Origin: JBBQHX01 sp038324385
GTDB lineage: Bacteria; Gemmatimonadota; Gemmatimonadetes; Gemmatimonadales; Gemmatimonadaceae
Assembly: GCA_038324385.1 (NCBI GenBank)
Contig: JBBQHX010000037.1
Span: forward strand, 1-19,667
Direction: 5' to 3'
Length of the DNA: 19,667 nucleotides
The notes beneath the pieces were generated by a model. The model saw only the letters and a program-made list of their open reading frames with translations. It searched no databases and was not told where the DNA came from. Below, piece after piece: positions 1 to 8,218 of the stretch (position 1 is its first letter; the number at the start of each line of letters is the position of its first letter). Both the position numbers and the translations under genes were made by a program.

Positions 1-318
1 GGGATCCCGGCAACGCCGCCGCGGCGTCTGCTGCCATGACTATTCGCAAGGGTAGTACCCGCCGCGGGCACGGATGAGCCAGCCAACCCTGCACCGGCGC
101 GGCGCGGGCCCCGCCACACCGTTTCCGTACCGTCGCCAGGGTGAAACCAACCGGCTTCCGCCCCGTACACCGTGTGGGCGCGGCGTGCGGCTCGTGCGGC
201 CACACGTGGGATCAACGCCGGGCGGACGCCATAGGTTCGCGTTCGGCGCCGGGCGGCGAATCGGGGGTTGTCCCTACTGCTGACGGCTGCCTGTCCCTTC
301 CCGGGGACGATGCCGGAC

Positions 319-351
319 CCGGCCGCCGGCGCAACTTTCAGCGGCGGCCGG
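319..351 (+). terminator. GC-rich hairpin, possible terminator
   Basis: A perfect 10-bp inverted repeat, CCGGCCGCCG at 319-328 and CGGCGGCCGG at 342-351, encloses a 13-base loop. A short T-containing stretch (tgttctt) follows. It could end transcription arriving from left of the window. It could equally be a structured leader of the next gene, because no gene end is visible just upstream. Confidence 0.4.
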
Positions 352-440
352 TGTTCTTGGAACGCACGGCGCGACGCGCGGCGCTCAGACGCCCGGCGCT
401 CGCGGGTGTCTTCCGACGGGCGCCGTCCTGGCCGCCACCG

Positions 441-498
441 TTTGTACGCACGCTCGTTTGCACCCGCTCGCTTGTACACGCTCATTTGCACACCGTCG
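441..498 (+). repeat. Four-copy imperfect tandem repeat, possible operator
   Basis: Four consecutive units of 16, 14, 14 and 14 bases begin at 441, 457, 471 and 485. Each starts TTTG or CTTG, followed by [CT]AC and then a C-rich stretch that ends CTCG, CTCA or GTCG. The phase is close to 1.4 helical turns. The repeat lies about 45 bases before the next gene. TTGCAC and TTGTAC each resemble a -35 box, so it may be a promoter/operator region. No regulator is known from the sequence. Confidence 0.4.
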
Positions 499-542
499 TT
501 CACCATGCGCCATCGGGCGCACTCATGCTGGAGCCGATCACG

Positions 543-1349
543 ATGATTCTGACGACCCTCCGTACCGCGCGCCGTTCGGCGTCGCTGACTCTCGCCGGCG
601 CCGCCGTCGCGACCGCGCTGGCCGTGGTCCCCGCCAGCGCGAGCGCCCAGGGCGCTGACCTTCCCGCCGCGCGCACGCTGGTCGACAAGCACATCGCCGC
701 GGCCGGCGGCCGGACCGCGCTGGAGCGCGCGGCGACGAGCCACGCCAAGGGCACCTTCACCATCCCGTCGGCCGGGCTCTCCGGCCCGCTGGAGGTCTAC
801 AGCGCCCCCAATCGCCAGAGCGTTCGGATCGAGCTGGCGGGCCTCGGCGTACTGCGCAGCGGCTTCGACGGCATCACCGCCTGGTCGCTCGACCCGATCA
901 GCGGCGCGCGCGTGCTCGAGGGCGCCGAACGGTCAGCGATCGTCGACGCGACCACGCCGGGTTCGGCCTTCCGCGATTCGACCGTCATCACGTCGATGCA
1001 GACGACCAGCCGAGAGGAGATCGCCGGCGTCGCCTGTTACAAGGTCCGCGTTCTCTGGACGAGCGGCCGCGAGAGCCACGACTGCTACGCCGTCGAGTCG
1101 GGTCTGCTGCACGCGTCGATGGCCAAGCAGCCGTCGCCGATGGGCGAGATGGACCTGCTCGTGATCGTGCAGGACTACAAGGACTTCGGCGGCATCAAGA
1201 TGCCGACGAAGACCGTCCAGCAGGTCGCGGGTCAGGAGATGATGATGACCTTCGACTCGATGGAGATGGTGACTCCGCCGGCCGACGCGTTCGCGCTGCC
1301 GCCGGAGATCCAGGCGCTGGTCAAGCCGGCCGGCGCGAGCGGCCGCTAG
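543..1349 (+). CDS. Secreted LolA-like / outer-membrane-type hypothetical protein
   Basis: This 268-residue protein starts with a clear signal peptide: Arg-rich n-region, hydrophobic core at about residues 14-30, and an Ala-Ser-Ala-Gln cleavage region near 34-36. The mature part opens with an amphipathic helix (LVDKHIAAAGG) and continues as an alternating strand pattern typical of lipoprotein-sorting, LolA-like folds. Two Cys (in VACYKV and HDCYAV) may form a periplasmic disulfide. I place the start at 543 because GGAG lies 8-9 bases upstream and the signal peptide follows directly; an in-frame ATG at 525 is an alternative. Similar proteins are common and mostly uncharacterised in Gemmatimonadota and Acidobacteriota. 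A periplasmic or outer-membrane ligand-carrier role is inference. It ends shortly before a strong terminator and looks monocistronic. Confidence 0.75.
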   Translation: MILTTLRTARRSASLTLAGAAVATALAVVPASASAQGADLPAARTLVDKHIAAAGGRTALERAATSHAKGTFTIPSAGLSGPLEVYSAPNRQSVRIELAGLGVLRSGFDGITAWSLDPISGARVLEGAERSAIVDATTPGSAFRDSTVITSMQTTSREEIAGVACYKVRVLWTSGRESHDCYAVESGLLHASMAKQPSPMGEMDLLVIVQDYKDFGGIKMPTKTVQQVAGQEMMMTFDSMEMVTPPADAFALPPEIQALVKPAGASGR

Positions 1350-1390
1350 TCTCGGCGCGGCGTCGCTCGACGACAGTTCGCTCGACAGCA

Positions 1391-1422
1391 GACGGGGCGC
1401 GGCCAATCGGCCGCGCCCCGTC
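1391..1422 (+). terminator. Strong intrinsic terminator-like hairpin
   Basis: A perfect 14-bp stem, GACGGGGCGCGGCC at 1391-1404 pairing with GGCCGCGCCCCGTC at 1409-1422, has a 4-base loop (aatc). It lies 42 bases after the stop of the secreted protein gene. The trailing sequence (tcgcgttc) has few T, as is common for hairpins in very GC-rich bacteria. Confidence 0.75.
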
Positions 1423-1577
1423 TCGCGTTCGGCGGCTGGGCTGACCGGACGCCTCGGTGACACCCGGTCGCCGGCGACGCGCCCCGGTCGGTGTCGCGCC
1501 CCGGCGCGCGGGGTCATATTTCCCGCCATGCCAACCCGCGCCCTGGCCGCCCGCCCGCGCTCCGCGCGAGGCACGCG

Positions 1578-3893
1578 TTGACGTCGCTTCCGGCGCTCGC
1601 GCCGACTCCCGATCCCGGTGCGGACTCCGTCGGCGTCGCGCCTTCCGCGCGCGATGACCCGCGCGGCCGATGGCTCGTTCCGCTGTTCGCGACGACCATC
1701 TTCCTCAACGCGCTGCTCCTGTTCCTCATCCAGCCGATGTTCGGCAAGTTGGTGCTCCCGCTCCTCGGCGGCGCACCGGCGGTGTGGAACACCTGCATGC
1801 TCTTCTTCCAGGGCGCGTTGCTCGCCGGCTACCTCTACGCCCACCTCGGCGCGCGCTACCTCTCCCCCTGGCGGCTGGCGGTGGTGCACCTGGCACTCCT
1901 CGCCCTCGCCCTCGTCTCGCTGCCGATCGGGCTCCCTGACGCGACCGCGCCCAGCGCCGGCGACACCCCGACCGTCTGGCTGCTGACCGTGCTGACTGTC
2001 TCGATCGGGCTGCCGTTCACCCTGCTCGCCGCCGGATCGCCGTTGCTGCAGCATCTGTTCGCCGGCAGCGGCCACCGCGCCGCCAGCAATCCCTACGTGC
2101 TCTACGCCGCCAGCAACGCCGGCAGCCTGGTCGCCGTGCTGGCGTATCCGCTGCTCATCGAGCCGTTGCTCCCCGTGCAACACCAGAGCTGGATCTGGTC
2201 GGCGTCGTACGTGGCGCTGGCGGCGCTGCTTGCGGTTGCGGCGCTCCGTGCGCGCCGGCTCCGCGCGGCCTATGTCACTGCGGAGGTCGCGGTCCCCGCG
2301 CCTGACGCGCCCCTCCCCACCAGCGCGGCTGCCCGCGGTCCCGTCAGCTGGGGCGATCGGCTCCGCTGGCTCGTCCTCGCCTTCGCGCCGTCGAGCCTGC
2401 TCCTCGGCGTGACGACCTACATCACCACCGACATTGCCGCCGTTCCGCTGCTCTGGATTCTGCCGCTCGGCGCCTATCTGCTGACGTTCGTGATCGCCTT
2501 CTCCGACCGCCCCTGGATCAGCCACGCGCTGGCCGTGCGCCTGATGCCGATGGCGATCATGCTGGTAATCACCTTCCTCTTCTGGGGCGGGGTGCCGCGC
2601 GGGGTGGGGATGGTGCTCGCCCCGGTGGCGGGTTTCTTCATCATGGCGCTCGTCTGCCATGGCGAGCTGTACGCGCGTCGCCCCGCCGCCGCGTCGCTCA
2701 CCGAGTTCTACCTGTTCGTGGCAATCGGAGGCATGCTCGGCGGGATCTTCAACGTGCTCATCGCCCCGGTGGTCTTCACGACGACGCTCGAGTTCCCGAT
2801 CGCGCTCGCCGTCGTCGCCTTCCTCGTGCCGCACGTGGGCGGGGTGCGCGCCGAACGACTATGGCCCTTCGTCGCCGCCTTCCTGCTCCTGCTCGTCGCG
2901 GTGGTGCTCGAAGGGGAATCGATCAGCATGGCGGCGAATCGCTGGCCGGTGTTCGCCGTCACCTGCGTCATGGGCGTGGTGCTCGTCGGCGTCAGGCACC
3001 ACCCGGTGATGCTCGGCGTCGTCGTCACGGGCATCCTTGTCGGCGGCGAGATCCGCGGGATGAAGGACGACGTGATCACGCAGCGGCGCAGCTTCTTCGG
3101 CGTGCATAGTGTGCGGCGCGTGCCCGTGAATGACGTCGCCGTGCACCTCTTTCAGCACGGCGGGACGATGCACGGCGCACAGCAGCCCGACTCGGCCAAC
3201 CGCACCATCCCGCTCACCTACTACCATCCCGCGGGCCCGCTCGGCGAGGCGTTCACCGCGCTGCACCTGATGTCGCCGCGGGTGACCGTGGCCGCGATCG
3301 GCCTCGGGGTGGGATCGGTGGCGGCCTACGCCCGCGTCGGCGATACGTGGACCATCTACGAGATCGACCCGGTGGTCGAGGAGATGGCCCGTGACAGCGC
3401 GCTCTTCACCTATCTCGCCGACGCACCGATCGACATTCCGGTGGTCATCGGCGATGGCCGCCTCTCGATCGCGCGCGAGCCCGACGCGGCCTTCGACCTG
3501 ATCATCGTCGACGCCTTTACCTCGGACGCGGTGCCGGTGCATCTGCTCACGCGTGAGGCGCTCGAGCTCTACGTGCGCAAACTCGCGCCCGGTGGCCGCA
3601 TCGCCTTCAACGTCAGCAACCGCTATCTCGACCTCGCCGCCGTCATCGACGCCACCGCTCGCGAGCTTGGCCTCGAGACGCTCGAACAGCTCGACATCTC
3701 CCCCCACCCCCCGTCGACGCTCCGCAGCATCCAGCACACCTCGTCCCACTGGCTGATGCTCGCCCGCTCCAGCAACGACTTCGTTGGTCTCACCACCGAC
3801 GCCGGCTGGCGCCCCGTCCCCACCTCCTCGACCGCTCGCGGCTGGACCGACGACTACTCCAACCTCTTCCAAGCCCTCCGCTCCCGCGAGTGA
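1578..3893 (+). CDS. Membrane-fused spermidine synthase-like protein
   Basis: This 771-residue protein has two parts. Residues from about 30 to 530 are strongly hydrophobic, with many membrane helices (for example LVPLFATTIFLNALLLFLIQ and the helices at 2380-2850), an MFS-like or related polytopic domain. The C-terminal part from about residue 569 is a Rossmann methyltransferase fold of the spermidine synthase family: a glycine loop (AAIGLGVGSVAAY), an acidic strand end (IYEIDP), then IGDGR and a DLIIVDAFTSDAVP motif where the polyamine-synthase catalytic Asp would lie. The final helix is LTREALELYVRKLAPGG. Proteins of this architecture are annotated as fused MFS/spermidine synthases, and their substrate is generally unknown. 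I choose TTG at 1578 (GAGG seven bases upstream); the frame is open to a GTG at 1491. Polyamine synthesis is not proven. Confidence 0.82.
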   Translation: MTSLPALAPTPDPGADSVGVAPSARDDPRGRWLVPLFATTIFLNALLLFLIQPMFGKLVLPLLGGAPAVWNTCMLFFQGALLAGYLYAHLGARYLSPWRLAVVHLALLALALVSLPIGLPDATAPSAGDTPTVWLLTVLTVSIGLPFTLLAAGSPLLQHLFAGSGHRAASNPYVLYAASNAGSLVAVLAYPLLIEPLLPVQHQSWIWSASYVALAALLAVAALRARRLRAAYVTAEVAVPAPDAPLPTSAAARGPVSWGDRLRWLVLAFAPSSLLLGVTTYITTDIAAVPLLWILPLGAYLLTFVIAFSDRPWISHALAVRLMPMAIMLVITFLFWGGVPRGVGMVLAPVAGFFIMALVCHGELYARRPAAASLTEFYLFVAIGGMLGGIFNVLIAPVVFTTTLEFPIALAVVAFLVPHVGGVRAERLWPFVAAFLLLLVAVVLEGESISMAANRWPVFAVTCVMGVVLVGVRHHPVMLGVVVTGILVGGEIRGMKDDVITQRRSFFGVHSVRRVPVNDVAVHLFQHGGTMHGAQQPDSANRTIPLTYYHPAGPLGEAFTALHLMSPRVTVAAIGLGVGSVAAYARVGDTWTIYEIDPVVEEMARDSALFTYLADAPIDIPVVIGDGRLSIAREPDAAFDLIIVDAFTSDAVPVHLLTREALELYVRKLAPGGRIAFNVSNRYLDLAAVIDATARELGLETLEQLDISPHPPSTLRSIQHTSSHWLMLARSSNDFVGLTTDAGWRPVPTSSTARGWTDDYSNLFQALRSRE

Positions 3894-3960
3894 GGCGACT
3901 CTGGGCTGTGCCCAGAGCCTTCCCAACGTCTCCCACCCCGCCAGCGTACCAGTGCGAGGG

Positions 3961-3983
3961 GGCCATCGTCATGCACGATGGCC
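3961..3983 (+). terminator. Perfect hairpin between two plus-strand genes
   Basis: GGCCATCGT at 3961-3969 pairs perfectly with ACGATGGCC at 3975-3983 around a 5-base loop (catgc). It lies in the 135-base gap between the spermidine synthase-like gene and the propeller gene, so it probably separates their transcripts. An ATG at 3978 falls inside the stem, which argues against that codon as the start of the next gene. Confidence 0.55.
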
Positions 3984-4028
3984 GCACTCGCCGTTCCCCC
4001 CCCAACGACCCCCTCCCCACCCCACGAT

Positions 4029-7000
4029 ATGAGACGGATCGGGCTGATCACGCTGCTCGGCGCCACCGCCCTCGCGGCCGCGCCGGCTGCCGCCCAGGCG
4101 CCCATGCTGGACTCCACCATGCTCGCGGCGTTCCGCTGGCGATCGGTCGGGCCGGCCAACATGGGCGGACGCGTCAGCGACGTCGAGGGCATTCCCTCGC
4201 CCTCAAAGACGTATTACGTCGCCGCCGCCGCTGGTGGCGTCTGGAAGACCATGAACAACGGCACGACCTTCGAGCTGGTCTGGGAGGGCGACGGCCGGGT
4301 GATCTCGATGGGCGATATCGCGATCGCGCCGTCGGACACCAACGTCGTCTACCTCGGCACCGGCGAGGGCGACTCACGCAACTCCATCTCGCCCGGCGGC
4401 GGCATCTTCAAGTCGACCGACGGCGGCAAGAGCTGGCAGAACATGGGGCTCAAGGGCACCCAGACCGTGGGACGCATCGTCGTGCACCCCACCGATCCCA
4501 ACACCGTCTACGTCGCGGCCCTCGGCGCCATCTGGGGCTCCAACCCCGAGCGCGGGCTGTACAAGACCACCGACGGCGGGCGCACCTGGACGATCAGCAA
4601 GTTCATCAGCGACAAGGCGGGTTTCACCGACGTCGTGATGCACCCGAACGATCCGAACACGCTCTGGGCGGCCAGCTACGAGCGGGTCCGTGGTCCGTAC
4701 TTCCTCAACAGCGGCGGCCCCGGGTCGGCGCTCTGGAAGACCACCGACGCGGGCGCGACCTGGGCCAAGGTGTCCGGCGGCGGCTGGCCGACATCGATGC
4801 TCGGCCGGGTCGGACTGGCGATCTCGCCCAGCAACCCCGAGGTGCTGTACGCGATCGTCGAGGCCGACACGCTGCCGAACGCGCGCCCGGCGTCAGGCGC
4901 CGCACGACAGACGCGGCCGAGCGGGCTCTATCGGTCGGCGGACGGCGGCACATCGTGGACCCGGCAGAACGATCGCAACGTGCGGCCGTTCTACTACTCA
5001 CAGGTGCGCGTGCATCCGACGAACCCGGACCGTGTCTGGTTCTCGTCGACGCCCGTGAACGTCTCCGACGACGGTGGCAAGACCTATCGCAACACGACCG
5101 TCGGCATCCATGTCGATCACCACGCGATGTGGATCGACCCGAACGATCCCGACCGGATGGTCGTCGGCAACGACGGCGGCGTCGCGATCACCTATGACGG
5201 CGGCGGCACGTACGACTTCCTGAACAACATGGCGTTGGGGCAGTTCTACAACGTCAGCTTCGACATGGCGGTGCCGTACAACGTCTGCGGCGGCCTGCAG
5301 GACAATGGCAGCTGGTGCGGCCCGAGCCGCCTCCGCGGCTCGCCGAATCGCACGTCCTTCTGGGCGACGGTCAACGGCGGCGACGGCTTCCACACCGCGC
5401 AGGATCCCACCGACGCGAACATCGTCTACGCGGAGTCGCAGGGCGGCAACATCGCGCGCGTGAACATGGCGACGGGCGAGCGCTTCCGCGTTCCCAAGCC
5501 GACCTGGCGTGACAACTGGCTCCAGTACGAGGACTCGATCGTCGTCTCGGGCAACGACTCGCGCCGCGTGCAGGCGTTCCGTGCGGCGCAGAAGGCCGAT
5601 TCGGCCGCGCGCACGCTGCGCTGGAACTGGAACACGCCCTTCCTGCTCTCGCCGCACAACCCGTCGACGTTCTACATGGCGGCGAACCGGGTGATGAAGT
5701 CGACGAAGCGTGGCGAGGAGCCATACTTCATCTCGCCCGACCTGACGACGCAGAACGCCGAGCGCATCCGCATCAGCACGCGCACGACGGGCGGCATCAC
5801 GCCCGATGTGACGCAGGCCGAGACGTACAGCACGATCGTCTCGCTGGCCGAGTCGCCGATCCGTCCGGGGCTGCTGTACGCCGGCACCGACGACGGCAAC
5901 GTCTGGCTGACGCGCAACGACGGCGTGGAGTGGGAGAACCTGACGACGCGCATCCGCGGCGTTCCGGCGCTCTCCTACGTCACGAAGATCGAGCCGTCGT
6001 CGCACGACTCGTCGACGTTCTACGTCACGTTCGACAACCACCGTGAGAACGACTTCACGCCGTACGTCTACATGACGTCGGACTTCGGGAAGAGCTTCCG
6101 GTCGATCGCCAGCAACCTGCCGACCGACGGGATCGACTTCGTGCACGTGATCCGCGAGGATCCCGTGAACCCGAACCTGCTCTTCGTCGGTACCGACGTC
6201 GGCGCCTACGTGTCGATCGACCGCGGCGGCAGCTGGAGCCGGTTCATGACGGGGCTGGCGACCGTTCCGGTGCACGACCTCAAGATCCATCCGCGCGACC
6301 GTGAGCTGATCGCCGGGACGCACGGCCGCTCGATCTGGGTGGTGGACATCGCGCCGCTGCAGCAGATGACGGCAACCGTCGCCTCACGCGACTCGTATCT
6401 CTTCCAGCCGAAGCCGGCGTTCCAGTGGAGCGAGCGCCCGGCACACGGTGAGTCGAACGGCCACGGGCTGTTCCAGGTGGCGAATCCGCCGTTCGGTGCG
6501 GAGTTCGTCTACCGCCTCGCGACGGCGTCGAGCGCGCCGGTGCGCGTGGCCGTGCTCGACGTCATGGGCGACACGATCGCGTCAGGCACGGGGGGCACGG
6601 CGGCCGGTCTCCATCGCATGGTGTGGGACATGCGCGGACGCACGGTGCGTACGGCGCGGGCGCTCTCCCCCGCGGGTGTGCGTGACAGCATCGCCTTCGC
6701 GCGCGATGTCGCGGAGCTCTCCGATTCCCTCATCGGCAGCGGCTCGGAGCGCGCCGCGGTCGAGCGGACCCGCGACGCGATCCTGAGCGGCCAGGGGATC
6801 GGCGGCGGTGGTGGTGGTGGTGGCGGCAACAGCGGGATCAATCGTGTGGTGCTGGCCGAACAGCCGTTCGCGGCGCGGCCGGGTGAGACCACGCAGTTGA
6901 TGTCGATGTCGGGCCCCGTGCGCGCTGGTGGCGCGCCTGCCCAACGAGGCGGCCAGCAGGGCGCCGGCGACGAGCAGCAGGCGATCAATGCCGCCTTCCG

Positions 7001-7214
7001 CCCGCTTATCCAGGCACGCGGCTTCGGCGGCGGTGGTGGCGGCGGCGGTGGTCGCGGTGACTACGTCAACGCTGGCGACTACCTCATCGTCGTCCAGGTT
7101 GGCAGCGACGTGCACAAGCAGCTACTGCGGGTCGAGCGGGTCGGCGCGCTTGCGAACAGCTCCACTGGGGCCAGCGAAGTCGAGGTCATCGAGGACCGTG
7201 ATCACGATCGCTAG
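4029..7214 (+). CDS. Large secreted BNR / VPS10-type beta-propeller protein
   Basis: This 1061-residue exported protein begins with a signal peptide (MRRIGLITLLGATALAAAPA, cleavage near AAAQA). The body carries repeated Asp-box (BNR) motifs of the form S/T-x-D-x-G-x-T/S-W: STDGGKSW at about residue 129, then TTDGGRTW, TTDAGATW, SADGGTSW and later SIDRGGSW. These alternate with HPxxPxxVY-type turns (HPTDPNTVYV). The pattern matches sialidase/VPS10-sortilin-like propellers annotated as glycosyl hydrolase, a label that rarely has enzymatic support. Near the C-terminus two glycine runs (about residues 924-933 and 999-1009) flank a strand-rich region and may be flexible linkers. The start at 4029 fits the signal peptide. 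No Shine-Dalgarno is visible and the leader is pyrimidine-rich. It stands alone between hairpins. The ligand or substrate is unknown. Confidence 0.88.
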   Translation: MRRIGLITLLGATALAAAPAAAQAPMLDSTMLAAFRWRSVGPANMGGRVSDVEGIPSPSKTYYVAAAAGGVWKTMNNGTTFELVWEGDGRVISMGDIAIAPSDTNVVYLGTGEGDSRNSISPGGGIFKSTDGGKSWQNMGLKGTQTVGRIVVHPTDPNTVYVAALGAIWGSNPERGLYKTTDGGRTWTISKFISDKAGFTDVVMHPNDPNTLWAASYERVRGPYFLNSGGPGSALWKTTDAGATWAKVSGGGWPTSMLGRVGLAISPSNPEVLYAIVEADTLPNARPASGAARQTRPSGLYRSADGGTSWTRQNDRNVRPFYYSQVRVHPTNPDRVWFSSTPVNVSDDGGKTYRNTTVGIHVDHHAMWIDPNDPDRMVVGNDGGVAITYDGGGTYDFLNNMALGQFYNVSFDMAVPYNVCGGLQDNGSWCGPSRLRGSPNRTSFWATVNGGDGFHTAQDPTDANIVYAESQGGNIARVNMATGERFRVPKPTWRDNWLQYEDSIVVSGNDSRRVQAFRAAQKADSAARTLRWNWNTPFLLSPHNPSTFYMAANRVMKSTKRGEEPYFISPDLTTQNAERIRISTRTTGGITPDVTQAETYSTIVSLAESPIRPGLLYAGTDDGNVWLTRNDGVEWENLTTRIRGVPALSYVTKIEPSSHDSSTFYVTFDNHRENDFTPYVYMTSDFGKSFRSIASNLPTDGIDFVHVIREDPVNPNLLFVGTDVGAYVSIDRGGSWSRFMTGLATVPVHDLKIHPRDRELIAGTHGRSIWVVDIAPLQQMTATVASRDSYLFQPKPAFQWSERPAHGESNGHGLFQVANPPFGAEFVYRLATASSAPVRVAVLDVMGDTIASGTGGTAAGLHRMVWDMRGRTVRTARALSPAGVRDSIAFARDVAELSDSLIGSGSERAAVERTRDAILSGQGIGGGGGGGGGNSGINRVVLAEQPFAARPGETTQLMSMSGPVRAGGAPAQRGGQQGAGDEQQAINAAFRPLIQARGFGGGGGGGGGRGDYVNAGDYLIVVQVGSDVHKQLLRVERVGALANSSTGASEVEVIEDRDHDR

Positions 7215-7227
7215 CTGGTGACGGACG

Positions 7228-7263
7228 GCGCCGATCCACGCTGACACGAGCGCGGATCGGCGC
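7228..7263 (+). terminator. First of two tandem hairpins after the propeller gene
   Basis: GCGCCGATCC at 7228-7237 pairs perfectly with GGATCGGCGC at 7254-7263 around a 16-base loop. It starts 13 bases after the stop codon at 7214. Together with the following hairpin it looks like a two-step transcription end. Confidence 0.55.
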
Positions 7264-7272
7264 TGACAGGCC

Positions 7273-7315
7273 GACGGGGGCGGGCTGGAGCATTGCGCTC
7301 CGGACCGCCCCCGTC
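7273..7315 (+). terminator. Second hairpin after the propeller gene
   Basis: The outer stem GACGGGGGCGG (7273-7283) pairs with CCGCCCCCGTC (7305-7315). A second inner stem, GGAGC (7287-7291) with GCTCC (7297-7301), closes the loop. The long, nearly continuous stem makes this the likely main terminator of the propeller gene. It also marks the boundary with the attC array on the other strand. Confidence 0.65.
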
Positions 7316-7380
7316 GTGCGTTCGCGGCGCCTCGCGTCGGCGGCGGCCATGTCGTGACGGAGTCGGCGCGTGACAGTTAT

Positions 7381-7412
7381 GGCAGCACGTCACCTGCAAC
7401 GAATAGTTAGGC
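7381..7412 (-). repeat. Half attC site (R''-L'' only) at the left end of the array
   Basis: Read on the minus strand, the R'' box GCCTAAC (7406-7412) is followed by an L'' arm with GCAGGTGACGTGC. That is the same arm layout as the complete sites, including the A of the TGAC motif. I could not find a matching L' arm and R' box further left before the terminator at 7315, so the site looks truncated. It marks the last recognisable cassette junction on this side. Confidence 0.6.
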
Positions 7413-7429
7413 GCGACCGACGCCCATGA

Positions 7430-7474
7430 TTTCCAGCCGCTGGATTCCAGTACGCGACTGAAGCAAAGAGCGTC
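7430..7474 (-). pseudogene. Possible hicA toxin remnant
   Basis: Just after the hicB stop, one minus-strand frame reads CFSRVLESSGWK. This resembles the first helix of HicA mRNA-interferase toxins (a helix ending in E-x-x-GW). The similarity stops there: the next residues (SWASVAPN) do not give the GSHH region with its catalytic His, and the frame runs into the half attC. If real, the toxin was cut away and only about 15 residues remain. Short matches like this can be chance. Confidence 0.25.
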
Positions 7475-7482
7475 TAGGCGGG

Positions 7483-7704
7483 CTAGGCCGACAACCGGAG
7501 CGACTCGCGAATGACGTCGGCATCCCCAAGTTCCTCCTCGGCGAGCGACCGGTTGGCCTCGATCACGAGGGCGACCGATTCGCGCAAGTTGGCCCGCGTC
7601 TCGTCGAGCGTTTCCCCTTGGGCGTTGGCGCCCGGGAGTTCCTCGACGTATCCAACATAGCCAAGCGGGATGGGACGGAAGACGGCGGTCAATTCAAACT
7701 GCAT
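7483..7704 (-). CDS. hicB: HicB-family antitoxin (orphan)
   Basis: The gene encodes 73 residues. The pattern F-x-P-x-x-x-GY-x-GYVEELPGANAQGETLDETRANLRE is the HicB partial RNase-H-like fold: a beta hairpin, the E-x-PG turn, a GxTxxEA-like motif and a long helix. HicB proteins neutralise the mRNA interferase HicA and often repress their own operon. This copy lacks the usual C-terminal DNA-binding extension, as many short HicB proteins do. Only a doubtful stub of hicA follows (7430-7474) and no toxin lies upstream, so it is probably an orphan antitoxin. It occupies the leftmost cassette, between the half attC (7381-7412) and attC 7756-7852, in the same direction as the other cargo. The family assignment is firm; activity is not known. 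Confidence 0.8.
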   Translation of the reverse strand: MQFELTAVFRPIPLGYVGYVEELPGANAQGETLDETRANLRESVALVIEANRSLAEEELGDADVIRESLRLSA

Positions 7705-7755
7705 GGCATGCCTGGGGTCGGGGACTGCTCGAAAGATTCACCGGAGCCAGGCGCG

Positions 7756-7852
7756 GCTGAACGCCCGAGTTCACATGCGGGCGGCTCCAATAAGATGCGG
7801 CGCGCAGCGCCGCGTCACTAGCCCGCCCGTCGGGTGCAACGGTTCGTTAGGC
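7756..7852 (-). repeat. attC recombination site (97 bp)
   Basis: On the minus strand R'' is GCCTAAC (7846-7852) and the R' position reads GTTCAGC (7756-7762), one mismatch from GTTRRRY. The inner arms pair imperfectly: L'' CACCCGACGGGCGG against CACATGCGGGCGG from the L' side, with one extra A in L''. The centre carries its own hairpin (gcggcgc/gcgccgc at about 7797-7814), the variable terminal structure. R'' contains the stop codon of the DUF5615 pseudogene. Confidence 0.85.
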
Positions 7853-8166
7853 GCCGCGAACGTGCGTGATCGTGCCGGCGGCGGCGCCTGGCAAGACGGC
7901 GAGAAGCGCGGGGACAATGGGCAGGAGATCCGCGACCCGGGTCGAGCGGGCCCGGAGAACGACCAAGGCGAGCCCACTCGCTGGGATGTTCTGCTGGTAC
8001 TCCATGTTCGATCGACCGTCACGAGCACCTCGTACCCCGCCGCGCGCGCCGCGCGGAGCAACACCCCGTTCTTAGCGCCGGCCCACCCGAGCCCCTGGAC
8101 GGTCGCCACCGAATGCCCGGCCACGGCGGCCGCGACGTCGTGCGGGACCGACTCGTCGCACAACAC
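7847..8166 (-). pseudogene. DUF5615 PIN-like toxin, inactivated by a one-base frameshift
   Basis: The first part reads VLCDESVPHDVAAAVAGHSV, then LGWAGAKNGVLLRAARAAGYEVLVTVDR. This is the Mut7-C/PIN-like DUF5615 fold with its early D-E and the GxKN and TVDR motifs. Near 8008-8013 the frame breaks. The next frame continues the same family as MEYQQNIPASGLALVVLRAR and ends THVRGA with a TAA inside R'' of the attC. The 320-base span is one base short of whole codons, so a single-base deletion explains it. GTG at 8166 is a likely start; the frame is open further upstream and overlaps the end of the DUF433 gene. DUF433/DUF5615 pairs are toxin-antitoxin-like modules (M. tuberculosis VapBC45 type). 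A sequencing error is the main alternative to true decay. Confidence 0.78.
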
Positions 8167-8218
8167 CCGCCGGCCACCGCCGGCGGGGGCGCCGGCCGGG
8201 GCGCCGCCCTCGGCGCGC

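Larger units (their letters stand above)
1..540. other. Leader region without a recognisable gene
   Basis: No reading frame here looks like a real protein. The frame of the downstream gene stays open back to position 141, but that extension is rich in Arg, Pro and Ala, has no family resemblance, and lies upstream of a good signal peptide, so I treat it as non-coding. The stretch holds a GC-rich hairpin (319-351) and a short tandem repeat (441-498), listed separately. Confidence 0.55.

Noticed and set aside
141..542. N-terminal extension of the first gene with a Cys-x-x-Cys-like segment (CGSCGHTW)
   Set aside because: The segment precedes a clear signal peptide and ribosome site at 543 and is otherwise low-complexity Arg/Pro/Ala. 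A zinc ribbon before a secretion signal is not plausible.
933..2834. 633-residue minus-strand frame opposite the first two genes
   Set aside because: Composition is dominated by Arg, Glu, Gly and His with no domain or membrane pattern. It is the antisense shadow of two well-supported plus-strand genes in high-GC DNA.
2859..6323. Long minus-strand frames (2859-3926, 4998-6323) opposite the spermidine synthase-like and propeller genes
   Set aside because: Same charged, repetitive shadow composition. The plus-strand frames show signal peptides, methyltransferase motifs and Asp-boxes.
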